A stretch of DNA of 39,241 bases from a virus. The notes under the pieces were generated by a model. That model searched no databases and had not been told where the DNA came from. It saw only the letters and a list, made by a program, of their open reading frames with translations. The position numbers and the translations under genes are program-made. The stretch spans positions 1 to 39,241 of the IMG/VR virus record IMGVR_UViG_3300047157_000032. The stretch is one strand, 5' to 3'. Positions 1 through 9,251 of this stretch are shown here, piece by piece. Positions within the stretch are counted from its first letter, which is position 1. Each line of letters opens with the position of its first letter.

Positions 1-119
1 TAATATTAAGGCTCATTCGCAGATTGGAGAGAATTTGGGAAAAATCTGTTGTTTACTAAAGTATTTCTAGAAATCCGGAGGTGCGGAGAGGGACTTAAGA
101 CTTTATTTAAGGTCTACTA

Positions 120-148
120 TTGACATTCATTGAAAAGTATGCTATAAT
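120..148 (+). promoter_or_regulatory. Sigma70-type promoter for the late/structural arm
   Basis: TTGACA at 120-125 is followed by a 17-base spacer and TATAAT at 143-148, an exact match to the bacterial housekeeping consensus. The 12 bases after the -10 box, ATTACTATAGAT, are also found after the -10 box of the promoters at 37839 and, on the other strand, at 34201-34229. A leader of about 100 bases with a small hairpin (AAAGG near 180 pairing with CCTTT near 200) separates it from the small terminase gene. It should read the whole rightward arm with host RNA polymerase. Confidence 0.85.
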
Positions 149-260
149 ATTACTATAGATTAAATAAATATTCACCTAAAAGGCTTCTCTTAGAAATAAC
201 CTTTATTATCATTCTAATTTTTCCATTTTAGTTGAAACTATAGTACACTAAGGAGTTAGG

Positions 261-659
261 ATGTCTAAAAAAAATAAGGGTTCACCCAACTTATACAAGG
301 GTATGAAGAGTTTAAACCCTAATGGTAGACCAAAAGGCAGTGTCAACAAGTACACAGCCCTAAGTAGAGAGTTAATGTCTAATAGAGGACCGGAGATTGT
401 CCAGAAAGTTATAGACTTAGCACTCGAAGGTGATAGGACTTGTCTTAAAATGTGTATGGATAGAATCATACCTACAACTAAGGCAGTAGAGTTTAGGTCT
501 TCAGAAGATAAAGGTAATGTTATTATAAATGTTGGTGGTCTCGAAGCTAAGAAAATAGAAATAGAAGAGAAAGACCAGAAAGAACTAACATATGAAGATG
601 GTGTTATAATAGAAGAAGCCGATATTGACAAAACAATTGTGAGTATCGGTAATGGCTAA
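261..659 (+). CDS. terS: Terminase small subunit (DNA recognition for packaging)
   Basis: This 132-residue protein begins with a basic stretch containing NPNGRPKGSVNK (residues 19-30), the NPxGRPKG signature often seen in phage small terminases and other DUF5681-type DNA-binding proteins. A helical middle (residues 31-72) and an acidic tail (80-132) follow. Its gene lies directly before the large terminase and overlaps it by 8 bases, the usual pairing. AAGGAG sits just upstream of the ATG. The expected role is to bind the concatemer and load the large subunit. The call rests on position plus the GRPKG motif; overall similarity to well-studied TerS proteins is not obvious. Confidence 0.75.
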   Translation: MSKKNKGSPNLYKGMKSLNPNGRPKGSVNKYTALSRELMSNRGPEIVQKVIDLALEGDRTCLKMCMDRIIPTTKAVEFRSSEDKGNVIINVGGLEAKKIEIEEKDQKELTYEDGVIIEEADIDKTIVSIGNG

Positions 660-1929
660 AGAGTTAGATGTACAACTACATCCTGCACAGCTAGAAATCT
701 TCAATAGCACTGCCCGATTTAAAGTCGTAAGTGCGGGTAGGCGATTTGGAAAGTCCAGACTAGCAGCGTGGATACTTATAATCAAAGCTCTACAGTCGGA
801 AAGTAAGGATGTCTTTTATATAGGTCCTACTTTTCAGCAAGCTAAAGATATTATGTGGAATATGCTTAAGGAACTCCTTCACGGGACAGACCTTATAGAG
901 ACTACCCACGAGAATACAGCTACTATGAAGTTAGTCAATGGTAGGAGAATTAGCTTGAAGGGTTCTGACCGACCAGATACTCTGAGGGGCGTGGGACTTG
1001 CTTATGTTGTTCTTGACGAATATGCTTCTATGAAGGTAGAGGTATGGGAACAGATTATAAGACCTACGCTTTCGGATGTAAAAGGTGGTGCACTCTTTAT
1101 TGGTACGCCTGCAGGTAAGAATCACTTCTATGATTTGTATTTAGAAGCAGAGAAAGATGAAGACTGGGAAGCATTTCAGTATACATCAATAGACAACCCT
1201 CTGATTGACCCTAAAGAAGTAGAAGTAGCAAAAAGAACGATGTCTACACAGGCATTTAGACAAGAATTTGAAGCCTCGTTTGTAAGTTTTACTGGAGGCA
1301 TCTTTAAAAATGAATGGATTAAGTATGATGAAAATGAACCGGAGGAAGGCAATTTTGTTATTGCGGTTGACCCTGCGGGCTTTGAAGCAGTGGAGAAAGA
1401 GCGTGGTCTTAAAGGGAGTAAGTTAGATGAAACAGCTATATCAATCGTTAAAATCCACGGTGATAAGTGGTGGGTCAAAGATATACTCCACGGTAGATGG
1501 AATATTAAAGAAACTGCTTCTAAGATACTACAGGCTGCAATTGAAAATCAAGCAACTACTGTAGGAATAGAATCTGGAGCGTTAAAGAACGCTATCTTAC
1601 CTTATCTACAAGATGAGATGAGAACACAAGGTAGATGGGTAGTCATAACAGATGTAACCCACGGTGGTAAGAAGAAAGCAGACAGAATTACTTGGGCTCT
1701 TCAAGGTAGATTAGAACACGGTAAGATTACATTTAACCGTAATACTAATTGGAATGCAGAGCTAGAGACACAGTTAATAGAATTTCCTAGCAAGGGAACA
1801 CACGATGACATTATCGACTCTCTTGCCTATATAGACCAAGTTAGTGTAGCAGATTTTATGCACACAATTGAAATAGAAGAGGAGTGGAACCATATGATGA
1901 CGTTGCAGGATACTGATGGACGAAAATAA
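652..1929 (+). CDS. terL: Terminase large subunit (packaging ATPase and nuclease)
   Basis: This 425-residue packaging motor has both domains visible. The ATPase domain has Walker A SAGRRFGKS (27-35), Walker B VVLDE with acidic D122/E123, and the coupling motif GTP at 151-153. The RNase H-like nuclease domain has VIAVDPAG (D240), VGIESGA (E307) and HDDIIDSLAY (D385/D386), the three acidic positions expected to hold metal. The length is near the 420-450 residues of compact TerL proteins and shorter than T7 gp19. It overlaps TerS by 8 bases and the portal gene by 14, so the three are probably translationally coupled. A second, partial copy begins at 38383. Confidence 0.95.
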   Translation: MAKELDVQLHPAQLEIFNSTARFKVVSAGRRFGKSRLAAWILIIKALQSESKDVFYIGPTFQQAKDIMWNMLKELLHGTDLIETTHENTATMKLVNGRRISLKGSDRPDTLRGVGLAYVVLDEYASMKVEVWEQIIRPTLSDVKGGALFIGTPAGKNHFYDLYLEAEKDEDWEAFQYTSIDNPLIDPKEVEVAKRTMSTQAFRQEFEASFVSFTGGIFKNEWIKYDENEPEEGNFVIAVDPAGFEAVEKERGLKGSKLDETAISIVKIHGDKWWVKDILHGRWNIKETASKILQAAIENQATTVGIESGALKNAILPYLQDEMRTQGRWVVITDVTHGGKKKADRITWALQGRLEHGKITFNRNTNWNAELETQLIEFPSKGTHDDIIDSLAYIDQVSVADFMHTIEIEEEWNHMMTLQDTDGRK

Positions 1930-3846
1930 ATATCAAGGATTAGCAGGATGGTTAGGCACTCGTTTAGAAGAGTGGAGAAATCACAGAGACTCTAACTATT
2001 TAGATAATTGGGATGAATATTATCGTCTATGGCGTGGTATCTGGAAAGCTAGTGACAAGACTAGGCAGACTGAAAAGTCTAGATTAATATCTCCTGCATT
2101 ACAACAAGCAGTAGAATCATCGGTTGCTGAAATCGAGGAGGCTACATTTGGCAGAGGTAAATGGTTTGATATCAAAGATGATATGCTAGACCAAGACCCC
2201 TCAGACGCTGAGTATGTTAGAAATTTACTGCAAGAAGACTTAGAATCTACAGGTTGTAAAGACGCTTTATGTGAAGTTTTCTTAAACGGTGCTGTATATG
2301 GTACAGGCATTGGAAAAATATCTGTAGAAGAAAAAACTTGGAAATATCCAGTAGAAGTTCCTGTAGAAGGAACAATGACTACAGAAAGAATACTACAAGA
2401 AGAAACTAAGTAGTAGATGTAAAGTTGAGGCTATCAGCCCTAAAGAATTTCTTATTGACCCTTCTGCGGTTAATATACAAGAAGCATTAGGTGTCGCACA
2501 CGAAGTAATTAAGCCTAGACATAGTATTATAGAAGGTATCGAGAATGGTACATATAGAGATATACCTATTGAAGGTGAGCTATAATGTAGACAGATTAAA
2601 AGGTTTTGACCCTGAAGAGTCTAGACCAGATGCTCAGACCAAATTAAAATTACAGAATACTGGGGTAAAGTTCCTGCAAGATTCCTATCTGAAATGAGGA
2701 TCTATGGATGATTTTGAATATAATGACGATGAATTAGTAGAAGCTGTAGTTACTATGGCTAATGATGAATACATATTAAGAGCTGAAAAATCCATTTATG
2801 ATGGAAGACAGACCTTTTGTAAGCTATCAACACGACATCGTCCCAAACAAGTTCTGGGGTAGAGGGGTTTGTGAGAAGGGGTATAACCCGCAAAAAGCAT
2901 TAGACGCTGAAATGAGAGCTCGTATTGACTCGTTAGCTCTGACCACTACACCAATGATGGCTGCAGACGCAACAAGACTACCTCGCGGAGTCAAACTAGA
3001 GGTCAGACCGGGTAAGACTATTCTTACTAATGGCGACCCAAGAGCAGCAATAATGCCATTAACATTAGGTAGCACCGACCAAAATACTTACAATCAAGTA
3101 GCAGTCTGCAGAATATGATACAGATGGGTACAGGGTGCTTCAGATACTCAAGCTAGTGCAGAAAGAGCTACATCTGCTGGTATGTCTATGCAACAATCTT
3201 CTGCAATTAAAAGACAGAAACGTACTCTAATGAATTTCCAAAACACATTCTTAATCCCTATGATTAACAAATGTCTGTGGAGAAAAGATACAGTTTGATG
3301 TAGATAGATATCCTGTTGTAGATTATAAGTTTGTACCTTATTCTACTATGGGCATTATGGCTAAAGAGTTAGAAGCACAGCAAATGGTAAGTTTATTACA
3401 AGCTATACCTAAAGACTCTCCTGCTTTAATATTATATTAGTATCTGTATTTCAGAACTCTAGTATGCACAACAGAGACCAAATTGTACAAGCTCTTATGC
3501 AAGGTATGCAGCCTAATCCACAAAATGAACAGATGCAACAGATGGCTAAAGAACTGCAACTACAGCAGTTACAGGCTGATATACAGAAGACTGTAGCAGA
3601 AGCTCAAGAAGAACAGACTAAAGCTATGAAAACGCAGCAGAAGCAGGAGCAGCACAACCTAGATGAACTTAAGATTCAAGAGAAGTTCCTTAAACTACAG
3701 AAAGATTTAGCTTCTATAGATAAGATGAGAGCAGATACAGAAATACAAAGATAGTGAAACTATGAGAAATATTCCAGAAGATAGAACACTTACAATCTGA
3801 AACATTATTAAATATAGCATCAGCAAAAGAAAAGTTACAAGGATAG
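1916..3846 (+). CDS. Portal (head-tail connector) protein, broken by several frameshifts
   Basis: The reading frame is open to 2413, then the same protein continues through at least six frame changes (near 2410, 2585, 2650, 2800, 3110, 3140 and later) to a stop at 3844-3846, for roughly 640 residues. Recognisable blocks include LISPALQQAVESSVAEIE, SPKEFLIDPSA, DRPFVSYQHDIVPNKFWGRG and QKRTLMNFQNTFLIP, in the order expected for a podovirus portal. The C-terminal part (3464-3754) is a glutamine-rich coiled coil. The portal ring is the packaging channel and tail attachment site. Because it is essential, and all pieces are present in order, the breaks look like sequence errors rather than decay. 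Confidence 0.85.
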
Positions 3847-3849
3847 TAT

Positions 3850-4132
3850 ATGGCTAAGACAGCAGCGTGGCAACGCAAAGAGGGTAAGAATCCTAAAGGC
3901 GGATTAAATGCTAAAGGTAGAGCTTCTTATAATAGAGAGACTGGTGGTAATCTTAAAAGCACCACAAGGAAGCGGAACTGATAGTAGGCGTGTATCTTTT
4001 GCTTGTAGGTTTGCAGGTATGGCTGGTCCTATGATAGATGCTAAAGGTAAACCTACCCGTAAAGCATTAGCATTAAAGAAATGGGGCTTTAGCTCCGAAG
4101 CAGCAGCTAGAAATTTTTGTAATACGACATAA
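3850..4132 (+). CDS. Small basic phage protein of the NPKGGLNAKGRASY type, one frameshift
   Basis: The protein starts at the ATG at 3850, four bases after the portal stop, and reads MAKTAAWQRKEGKNPKGG onward. Around 3955 an extra A moves the frame, after which VSFACRFAGMAGPMIDAKGK and KPTRKALALKKWGFSSEAAA follow to the stop at 4132, about 93 residues in all. This is a small, conserved, very basic protein seen in many aquatic phages, and its function is unknown to me. Its place between portal and scaffold suggests a virion or assembly role. Confidence 0.7.
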
Positions 4133-4141
4133 AAAATCTTA

Positions 4142-4372
4142 ATGCCAAAAGATAACGAAGAATTTTATAGAGATAGAATAGAGCTTTTAGAAACTGAAGG
4201 CTGGGCAGACTTAATTGAAGAATTAAAAGTGATGTCCGAATCAGTCAAAAGATTAGATTCTATTGATAACGAAAAAGACCTGTGGTTTGCCAGAGGTCAG
4301 TTGTCAATTCTAAGACAAATGATTGTTTTAGAAGACGCAACAAAAGCAACGATGACAGAACTAGATAACTAG
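4142..4372 (+). CDS. Small conserved protein between portal and scaffold
   Basis: This 76-residue, acidic, helical protein has the core FYRDRIELLETEGWADLIEE (residues 8-27) and then a second helical half with LWFARGQLSILRQMI. No enzymatic motif is visible. Short proteins of this look occur in the same position in related podovirus structural operons, so a morphogenesis role is likely, but the function is not known. The last codons overlap the stem of a predicted terminator at 4351-4384. Confidence 0.7.
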   Translation: MPKDNEEFYRDRIELLETEGWADLIEELKVMSESVKRLDSIDNEKDLWFARGQLSILRQMIVLEDATKATMTELDN

Positions 4373-4384
4373 CGTCATCTTTTT
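4351..4384 (+). terminator. Intrinsic terminator at the end of the 76-aa gene
   Basis: GATGAC (4351-4356) pairs with GTCATC (4374-4379); an inner CTAG-ATAA-CTAG hairpin sits within, and five T residues follow. It straddles the stop codon and probably tunes transcription into the scaffold and capsid genes. Confidence 0.6.
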
Positions 4385-4420
4385 ACAACTTCATAACCCC
4401 AAAGGGGCGGAGACAATGAT

Positions 4421-5233
4421 ATGAGCAATATAGTAGTAGACCCTGCAGAAGAATCAGCAGATGTAGAAGTAGAAAACACAGTAGAACCTGAAGAAACCCT
4501 AGAGGCTGGGGAAGCAGAAACACAAGAACCTGCTTTTGAAGTCCCGGATAAATTCTCTGGTAAAAGTGTAGAGGATATAGTTAAGAGTTATCAGAACTTA
4601 GAACAAGAGCTTGGTCGTAAAAGCCAAGAGATTGGAGAGTTAAGAAACTTATCAGACAGTTTCCTTAAAGCTGAAATATCTAGAAACGAACCGCAGACAA
4701 GTCAAGCGACAGAAAACTCAAACAACGAAACAGAAGAAGATTTCTTTGAAGACCCCAGTAAAGCGGTCAATTCTTTAATAGAAAAACATCCAAGGTTTCA
4801 GGAGTTTCAAGAATTTCAAGCTAGACAACAACAAGATACTAGCAAGGCACAATTGGAACAGTCTCATCCAGACTATGTAGACATCGTACAAGATACAGGT
4901 TTTCAAGATTGGGTTAAGGCTAGTAAATTTAGAGTGAACTTATTTGAAGAAGCGGACAAGTATAACTATGATGCAGCAGATGAGTTGTTGACGCACTGGA
5001 AAGAGCGTTCAATGATTGATAAAACTGCAGAGGTTAAACAAGAACAAGCAGCTACAAGAAAGAAAGCACTAAAAGCTAGTAAGACTGAATCGAGAAGTTC
5101 AACTGAATCTTTAGCAGGTAAGAAAACATATCGAAGGGCAGACCTAATCCGTCTGAAAGCAACAGACCCTAATAGATATGCAGACTTAGCTGATGAAATA
5201 TACGCTGCCTACGCTGAAGGAAGAGTCAAATAA
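4421..5233 (+). CDS. Capsid scaffolding protein
   Basis: This 270-residue, strongly acidic N-terminal half (poly-E/D and few hydrophobics to about residue 45) is followed by EVPDKFSGKSVEDIVKSYQN, a motif typical of podovirus scaffolds. A long helical, glutamine- and glutamate-rich middle comes next, and the C-terminus is basic (KKTYRRADLIRLKATDPNRY, ending AEGRVK), as expected for a scaffold that docks on coat protein. It sits directly before the major capsid gene. A CCCC-AAA-GGGG hairpin (4397-4407) lies just ahead of the GGAG ribosome site and could influence translation. The scaffold should fill the prohead and leave before packaging. Confidence 0.85.
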   Translation: MSNIVVDPAEESADVEVENTVEPEETLEAGEAETQEPAFEVPDKFSGKSVEDIVKSYQNLEQELGRKSQEIGELRNLSDSFLKAEISRNEPQTSQATENSNNETEEDFFEDPSKAVNSLIEKHPRFQEFQEFQARQQQDTSKAQLEQSHPDYVDIVQDTGFQDWVKASKFRVNLFEEADKYNYDAADELLTHWKERSMIDKTAEVKQEQAATRKKALKASKTESRSSTESLAGKKTYRRADLIRLKATDPNRYADLADEIYAAYAEGRVK

Positions 5234-5261
5234 TTTGATAATACTATAACAGGAGTACATT

Positions 5262-6200
5262 ATGGCAACAGGTGCAATCGGCACTAACCATCAAACGGTT
5301 ACTACTGGTGCAAATTTCATCCCAGAAATCTGGTCTGATGAAACTATTGCAGCATATAAATCGAACTTGGTGGTTGCTAATTTAGTTACTCGCTTAAATC
5401 ATAAAGGTAAGAAAGGTGACACAATTCACATTCCAACGCCGACTCGTGGTTCAGCGACAGCTAAAGCAGCAAACACAGCAGTTAAAATTCAGGGCGACAC
5501 TCACGGTACTACCAATCTTTCGATTGATAAGCACTATGAATACTCTGTATTAATTGAAGATATCACAGAGGTTCAAGCATTGAGCTCTCTCAGAAAGTTC
5601 TACACGGACGATGCGGGCTATGCTCTCGCTAAGCAAGTGGACACTGACATCCTAAACCTTACTGAAGGTTTGCAGGGTGGTACAGTAGGTGGTTCTGCTG
5701 CAGCAGCTTGGGAAAAAGCGTACATTGGTTCAGGTACAACTAACTACACTGGTAACTCTTCTAACGCAGCAGACATTACAGACGCAGGTATTAGAGCTAT
5801 GCTTCTAAAACTTGACGATGCGGATGTACCAATGGACAATCGTTCATTAGTCATTCCACCTATCTGTGCTAATGACTTGCTAGGCATTAACAGATTCACT
5901 GAGCAACAGTTCATTGGTTCTGGCGATGCAATTAAGACTGGTAAAATTGGACAAATCTACGGTGTTGATGTTTACATCTCATCTAACTGTCCTACTACAA
6001 CAACTGCAACTACTGCAACAGATAGAGTCGGAGTGCTAATGCACAAAGACGCTCTAGCTCTTGCGGAACAAGTGGGCGTTCGTAGCCAGACTCAATATAA
6101 ACAGGAGTGGCTTGGTGACTTATTTACATCAGATACAATTTATGGTGTAGGTGAGATGCGTAATAACGCAGGACTTGCGTTTGTCGTACCGGGCTCATAA
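5262..6200 (+). CDS. Major capsid protein
   Basis: This 312-residue protein starts after AGGAG with good spacing. It begins MATGAIGTNHQTVTTGANF and has FIPEIWSDETIAAYKSNLVV, then KGDTIHIPTPTRGSATAK, LIEDITEVQALSSLRKFYTD and near the end FTSDTIYGVGEMRNNAGLAF. This pattern is common in HK97-fold coat proteins of marine podoviruses. Position after the scaffold supports it. Codon use in this gene is more G/C-rich than in its neighbours, as expected for the most highly expressed gene. A stable hairpin follows the stop codon. Confidence 0.9.
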   Translation: MATGAIGTNHQTVTTGANFIPEIWSDETIAAYKSNLVVANLVTRLNHKGKKGDTIHIPTPTRGSATAKAANTAVKIQGDTHGTTNLSIDKHYEYSVLIEDITEVQALSSLRKFYTDDAGYALAKQVDTDILNLTEGLQGGTVGGSAAAAWEKAYIGSGTTNYTGNSSNAADITDAGIRAMLLKLDDADVPMDNRSLVIPPICANDLLGINRFTEQQFIGSGDAIKTGKIGQIYGVDVYISSNCPTTTTATTATDRVGVLMHKDALALAEQVGVRSQTQYKQEWLGDLFTSDTIYGVGEMRNNAGLAFVVPGS

Positions 6201-6215
6201 GTTAATTGAGCAGTA

Positions 6216-6235
6216 GCCCCTTCTAACGAGGGGGT
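6216..6235 (+). terminator. Hairpin after the capsid gene (terminator or mRNA-stabilising)
   Basis: CCCCT (6217-6221) pairs with AGGGG (6229-6233) around a seven-base loop. No clear T-run follows (TTACAC), so it may be a weak terminator or a 3' mRNA stabiliser that raises capsid output relative to downstream genes. Confidence 0.5.
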
Positions 6236-6260
6236 TACACTAAATTAATTAGGAGTTATT

Positions 6261-6506
6261 ATGCCTTTTTATGATTTTGAATGTAAGAATAACCACATTA
6301 CTGAGACAGTAGTTTCTTATGATAAACGGAAAGAACCTCAAGTTTGTGATGAGTGTGGAGAACCTGCTTACTATCAATTAAGTTTTTGTACTAATTTTCA
6401 ATATGGTAGTAACTACAGTTCTTTTGCTGCAGATACTCACAAGTGGAATCTTAGAGAGAACCACAGAAAGAACCATATGAAAAAGAATCAATCTTACACA
6501 GGATAA
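6261..6506 (+). CDS. Small FmdB-type zinc-ribbon protein
   Basis: This 81-residue protein starts MPFYDFECKNNH and has VCDECGEPAYYQ about 20 residues later. C8 and H12 (or another N-terminal ligand) with C29 and C32 give a zinc-ribbon arrangement like FmdB-family regulators, which also start MPxYxFxC. The C-terminus is basic and histidine-rich. FmdB-like proteins are frequent in phage structural clusters; their function there is unclear. It follows a good AGGAG site. Confidence 0.65.
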   Translation: MPFYDFECKNNHITETVVSYDKRKEPQVCDECGEPAYYQLSFCTNFQYGSNYSSFAADTHKWNLRENHRKNHMKKNQSYTG

Positions 6507-6507
6507 T

Positions 6508-7107
6508 ATGGCTACTAAAAGAAAACATCTTAGTTTATTTGAAGACTCTTCTAGCAATTTAGAGCTAGATGCGTTTAAGAAAAAGATTAAAAAACTATAT
6601 GATGAAATTTTAGAGCGTACATATAAGATAGAAAATCCTGGGGCTAGTCCTGAAGAGGTAGCAGCTTATGTAGAAGAAAATGGTCTAGAGTTTCCTGATG
6701 ATACTATAGATGAAGAAACTAATGAAGTAGACAATCTAATGGATATGTTAGATAGTATGACTGAAGACCAAGATATGTTAGAGCCTGTTAAAGATTTATC
6801 TATGGAAAACAAACCTAAGGAACATACAGGTAAAGAACCATCTTCTAAGTCTCACGAAGCTGGTATTAAAACAGAGACAACAGAATATAAAGATAGGATG
6901 GGAGGATTGTTTAGTGTCAAGACAGACGAAAGAAAGAGAACAGCTACTAAAGCACCTCAGATTCCTACCGGCAAGCATATTAAAAGAGATACTTCCACGG
7001 CTCACCAAATAGCTTTTGCTCCTTTAGTAGAGCAATTTAAAGTAGAGCTTAGAAGTTTATCGGAAAGACAAGCAGCAGGTGTTAGACATTTTAGAGAGGG
7101 TCTATAA
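6508..7107 (+). CDS. Hypothetical structural-region protein, 199 aa
   Basis: I do not recognise the family. The first 40 residues are basic and helical (AFKKKIKKLYDEILERTYKI), residues 45-100 are very acidic, 100-150 look disordered (KEHTGKEPSSKSHE), and the last 45 form another helix ending RQAAGVRHFREGL. It sits one base past the zinc-ribbon gene stop and overlaps the next gene by one base (TAATG), so it belongs to the capsid operon. A head-completion or decoration role is possible but unsupported by motifs. Confidence 0.6.
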   Translation: MATKRKHLSLFEDSSSNLELDAFKKKIKKLYDEILERTYKIENPGASPEEVAAYVEENGLEFPDDTIDEETNEVDNLMDMLDSMTEDQDMLEPVKDLSMENKPKEHTGKEPSSKSHEAGIKTETTEYKDRMGGLFSVKTDERKRTATKAPQIPTGKHIKRDTSTAHQIAFAPLVEQFKVELRSLSERQAAGVRHFREGL

Positions 7108-7292
7108 TGGGTAAGAGACTACCTTGGAGAAAGGCAAAGACTCTAGCAATGCTTTCTAATAGACGACAATGGCAAAGAGAATTTGATGTTGATGAATCCT
7201 CTGCTCAAGAAATAGAAATTGAACAGGGTGGCTACTATATTATTACAGAAACATCCTCAAGTGCTACACCTAACTACATTATTACGGAGTAA
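7107..7292 (+). CDS. Small hypothetical protein, 61 aa
   Basis: This 61-residue protein is basic at the N-terminus (MGKRLPWRKAKTLAML) and acidic in the middle. Near its end it repeats a short phrase, YYIITETSS and NYIITE, at residues 44-61. It begins on the stop codon of the upstream gene (TAATG overlap) and lies two bases before the tail fibre gene. No family is recognised. Confidence 0.5.
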   Translation: MGKRLPWRKAKTLAMLSNRRQWQREFDVDESSAQEIEIEQGGYYIITETSSSATPNYIITE

Positions 7293-7294
7293 AT

Positions 7295-8440
7295 ATGGCA
7301 ACAACTAAAGTATCAGCCTTATCAGCAAAAACCTCATTAGCAGGTAGTGAGGAATTATTAATCAATGATGGTGGTACTTCTAAGAAAGTAACAGCCACTA
7401 ACTTACTAGCAGGTGTATCAGTTGCCGATGGCTCTATTTCAACAGCTAAGATTGCAGATGATGCAGTTACAGAGGCTAAACTAGCTAATGCAATCAACAC
7501 AGCTATTGCTGCTAACACCGCTAAGACATCTAATGCTACACATACTGGCGATGTTACAGGAGCAACAGAACTGACCATTGCCTCTGGTGCAGTAGAAACA
7601 GGAATGATTGCTGACGATGCGGTAACTGCTGCTAAGTTAGCCAACTCTATTAATACTGAGATTGCAGCCAATACAGCTAAAGTAACTAACGCTACTCACA
7701 CAGGAGATGTTACAGGTGCTACAGCATTAACTATTGCTGCTGATGCAGTAACTACAGCAAAGATTTTAGATGACAATGTCACAGCAGACAAACTAGCCAA
7801 CTCAATCAACACCGATATTGCTACAGGCGTTACAGCTAATACAACTGCTAATGCTGCTCTGCCTAAAGCTGGTGGCACTATGACAGGTGATTTAGTTCTT
7901 GGTGATAATGTTAGATTAGAAGTTGGTTCTAAAGTTGATGGTGATTTGGTAATACACCACGATGCGTCAAATTCATATATTGATGAAAGGGGTGATGGTA
8001 AATTGGTAATTAGAAGTGACAATCATATTCGTTTAGGAAAATATACTGGCGAAGAAATGATTGATGCTATAGCTGATGGTGCAGTTACTTTGTATCACGA
8101 CAACTCAGCCAAAATAGCAACATCTGCAAACGGAGTTACAGTAACAGGTGGTGCAGTAGGCACAATGACTACAGACAATGATGGCTCATTTGCTATGTCT
8201 GCTAGTAACAACTTTAAGTGTACTCCAACAGGTAACTTCACATTAACCTTTACATCTATTGTTGCTCAGTCTGGAAACATACTTCTTGTCAACTCAGGTG
8301 GACACACAGTAGCAGCACACGCTAACACTAAAGTCGATGCTAACTTACTAGCTACAGTATCTACAGCAGGTACTTACTTACTGTCTTATTTCTCAGATGG
8401 TACAAATGTTTATATGACTAACTCGGCAATCTACACCTAA
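7295..8440 (+). CDS. Tail fibre protein with internal repeats
   Basis: This 381-residue protein has an N-terminal cap (MATTKVSALSAKTSLAGSEE) and then about 120 residues of imperfect repeats. A roughly 50-residue unit occurs twice, carrying SNATHTGDVTGAT and TNATHTGDVTGAT, with AKLANSINT-like linkers and a partial third copy. The middle has LVLGDNVRLEVGSKVDGDL and the C-terminal part, GTMTTDNDGSFAMSASNNF onward, is beta-rich. Such alanine/threonine/asparagine repeats form trimeric beta or coiled fibres in phage tails. It opens the adhesin block (7295-11003), so a host-recognition role is expected. Confidence 0.75.
   Translation: MATTKVSALSAKTSLAGSEELLINDGGTSKKVTATNLLAGVSVADGSISTAKIADDAVTEAKLANAINTAIAANTAKTSNATHTGDVTGATELTIASGAVETGMIADDAVTAAKLANSINTEIAANTAKVTNATHTGDVTGATALTIAADAVTTAKILDDNVTADKLANSINTDIATGVTANTTANAALPKAGGTMTGDLVLGDNVRLEVGSKVDGDLVIHHDASNSYIDERGDGKLVIRSDNHIRLGKYTGEEMIDAIADGAVTLYHDNSAKIATSANGVTVTGGAVGTMTTDNDGSFAMSASNNFKCTPTGNFTLTFTSIVAQSGNILLVNSGGHTVAAHANTKVDANLLATVSTAGTYLLSYFSDGTNVYMTNSAIYT
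7460..7790 (+). repeat. Tandem imperfect repeats in the fibre gene
   Basis: Two roughly 150-bp units (about 7480-7590 and 7625-7735) encode near-identical DVTGAT-containing peptides, followed by a degenerate third unit. Such repeats are hot spots for length change by recombination in tail fibres. Confidence 0.6.
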
Positions 8441-8443
8441 TAT

Positions 8444-8713
8444 ATGGCATTAATACAATCAACTGCAATACCTAGTGGTGCTACTGACTACGAGTTAGAG
8501 AAATTCACAATAAGTTGTTGGCTAAAGAGAGGAAACCTAAGTGCAAATTCGAGTATTTTTGAATCGTACTTAAACAACTCTAACTTTTTTTCACTTGGTT
8601 TTAATAGTGATGATTACTTTTACATATATGACATCTACTCTGGTACTGATTATGGTTATAAATGTTTCAGAATGGCGACCCAGCACTTAACTATAATACA
8701 AACACTCAAGTAA
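8444..8713 (+). CDS. LamG-like tail adhesin, N-terminal part only
   Basis: The first 70 residues, including DYELEKFTISCWLKRGNLS and FFSLGFNSDDYFYIYD, look like the first strands of a LamG/concanavalin-type sugar-binding domain, as found in many marine phage fibres. The frame then runs into sequence unlike LamG and stops at 8713. The usual second half of such a protein (linker and C-terminal domain, beginning near DLGIDRSGNGNNW) is found only at 9252. The intervening region codes for a glycine-rich protein, so this gene looks interrupted or rearranged; a frame error near 8660 may add to it. Confidence 0.55.
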   Translation: MALIQSTAIPSGATDYELEKFTISCWLKRGNLSANSSIFESYLNNSNFFSLGFNSDDYFYIYDIYSGTDYGYKCFRMATQHLTIIQTLK

Positions 8714-9242
8714 TGGTACTCAAGGTGAGAACTCTGTATTCAGCACTATCACATCAATTGGTGGTGGTTATGGTGGTACAGCAAATCACGTTGGTGGTGA
8801 TGGTGGTTCTGGTGGCGGAGCAGCAGTTGGTTTCGGTGATAACGCCAAAAGTGGAGGAAGTGCAACTTCAGGTCAAGGTTACGATGGTGGAGGCGGTCTT
8901 GCTAAAAATAATGGAAACCGTAGAGACCCTTCTGGTGGTGGCGGTGGAGCTGGTCAAGTAGGTTACACTGGTTCTGGTAGTACAGGAGGTAATGGTGGTA
9001 ATGGATTAGCTTCTTCTATTACAGGTTCTTCAGTAACACGAGCTGGTGGTGGAGCTGGTGATGCTCAAACTGGTGGTAGTGGCGGTGGTGGTAGTGGTAG
9101 AAATAATGGTACTGCAAATACTGGTTCTGGAGGTGGTGGTTCGAGTAACGGAACTAATCACGGCGGTGTTGATGGTCACAATTATGGTGATGGTGGTTCT
9201 GGTGGTTCAGGCATTGTTATCATTCGTTATAAATTTCAATAG
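8660..9242 (+). CDS. Glycine-rich tail adhesin segment (frameshifted at its start)
   Basis: After a frame change near 8710 the sequence reads GTQGENSVFSTITSIGGG and then about 150 residues dominated by glycine, serine and asparagine (GGDGGSGGGAAVGF, GGGGGAGQVGYTGSG, GSGGGGSGRNNGT), closing GGSGIVIIRYKFQ and a stop at 9240-9242. The glycine-run plus IVIIRY ending is typical of glycine-rich tail tip proteins of aquatic phages. Glycine-rich adhesins set host range in T-even phages, so a receptor-binding role is a reasonable inference. The true start is unclear; it may be translated as part of a fusion with the upstream LamG fragment. Confidence 0.6.
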
Positions 9243-9251
9243 GAGGGGTAT

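Larger units (their letters stand above)
10..1509. repeat. Left copy of the genome-end redundancy (matches 37728-39241)
   Basis: This stretch carries the same promoter, small terminase and start of large terminase as the right end of the window. The copies are collinear but not identical: the leader differs by many substitutions and a net 13-bp length difference, TerS differs at residues 31, 42 and 75, and TerL differs in patches. From about position 1155 to 1509 the two match, apart from the frameshift noted for the right copy. This means the molecule spans slightly more than one genome unit, as for headful-packaged permuted DNA or a concatemer. Confidence 0.9.

Noticed and set aside
143-160. 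Resemblance of ACTATAG after the -10 box to the T7 RNA polymerase initiation region
   Set aside because: No phage RNA polymerase gene is present and the rest of the T7 promoter is absent; the -35/-10 match to sigma70 explains the site better.
7282-8022. Minus-strand frames of 129 and 108 aa opposite the fibre repeats
   Set aside because: Low-complexity alanine/valine translation of the repeat DNA on the wrong strand of a strongly coding gene.
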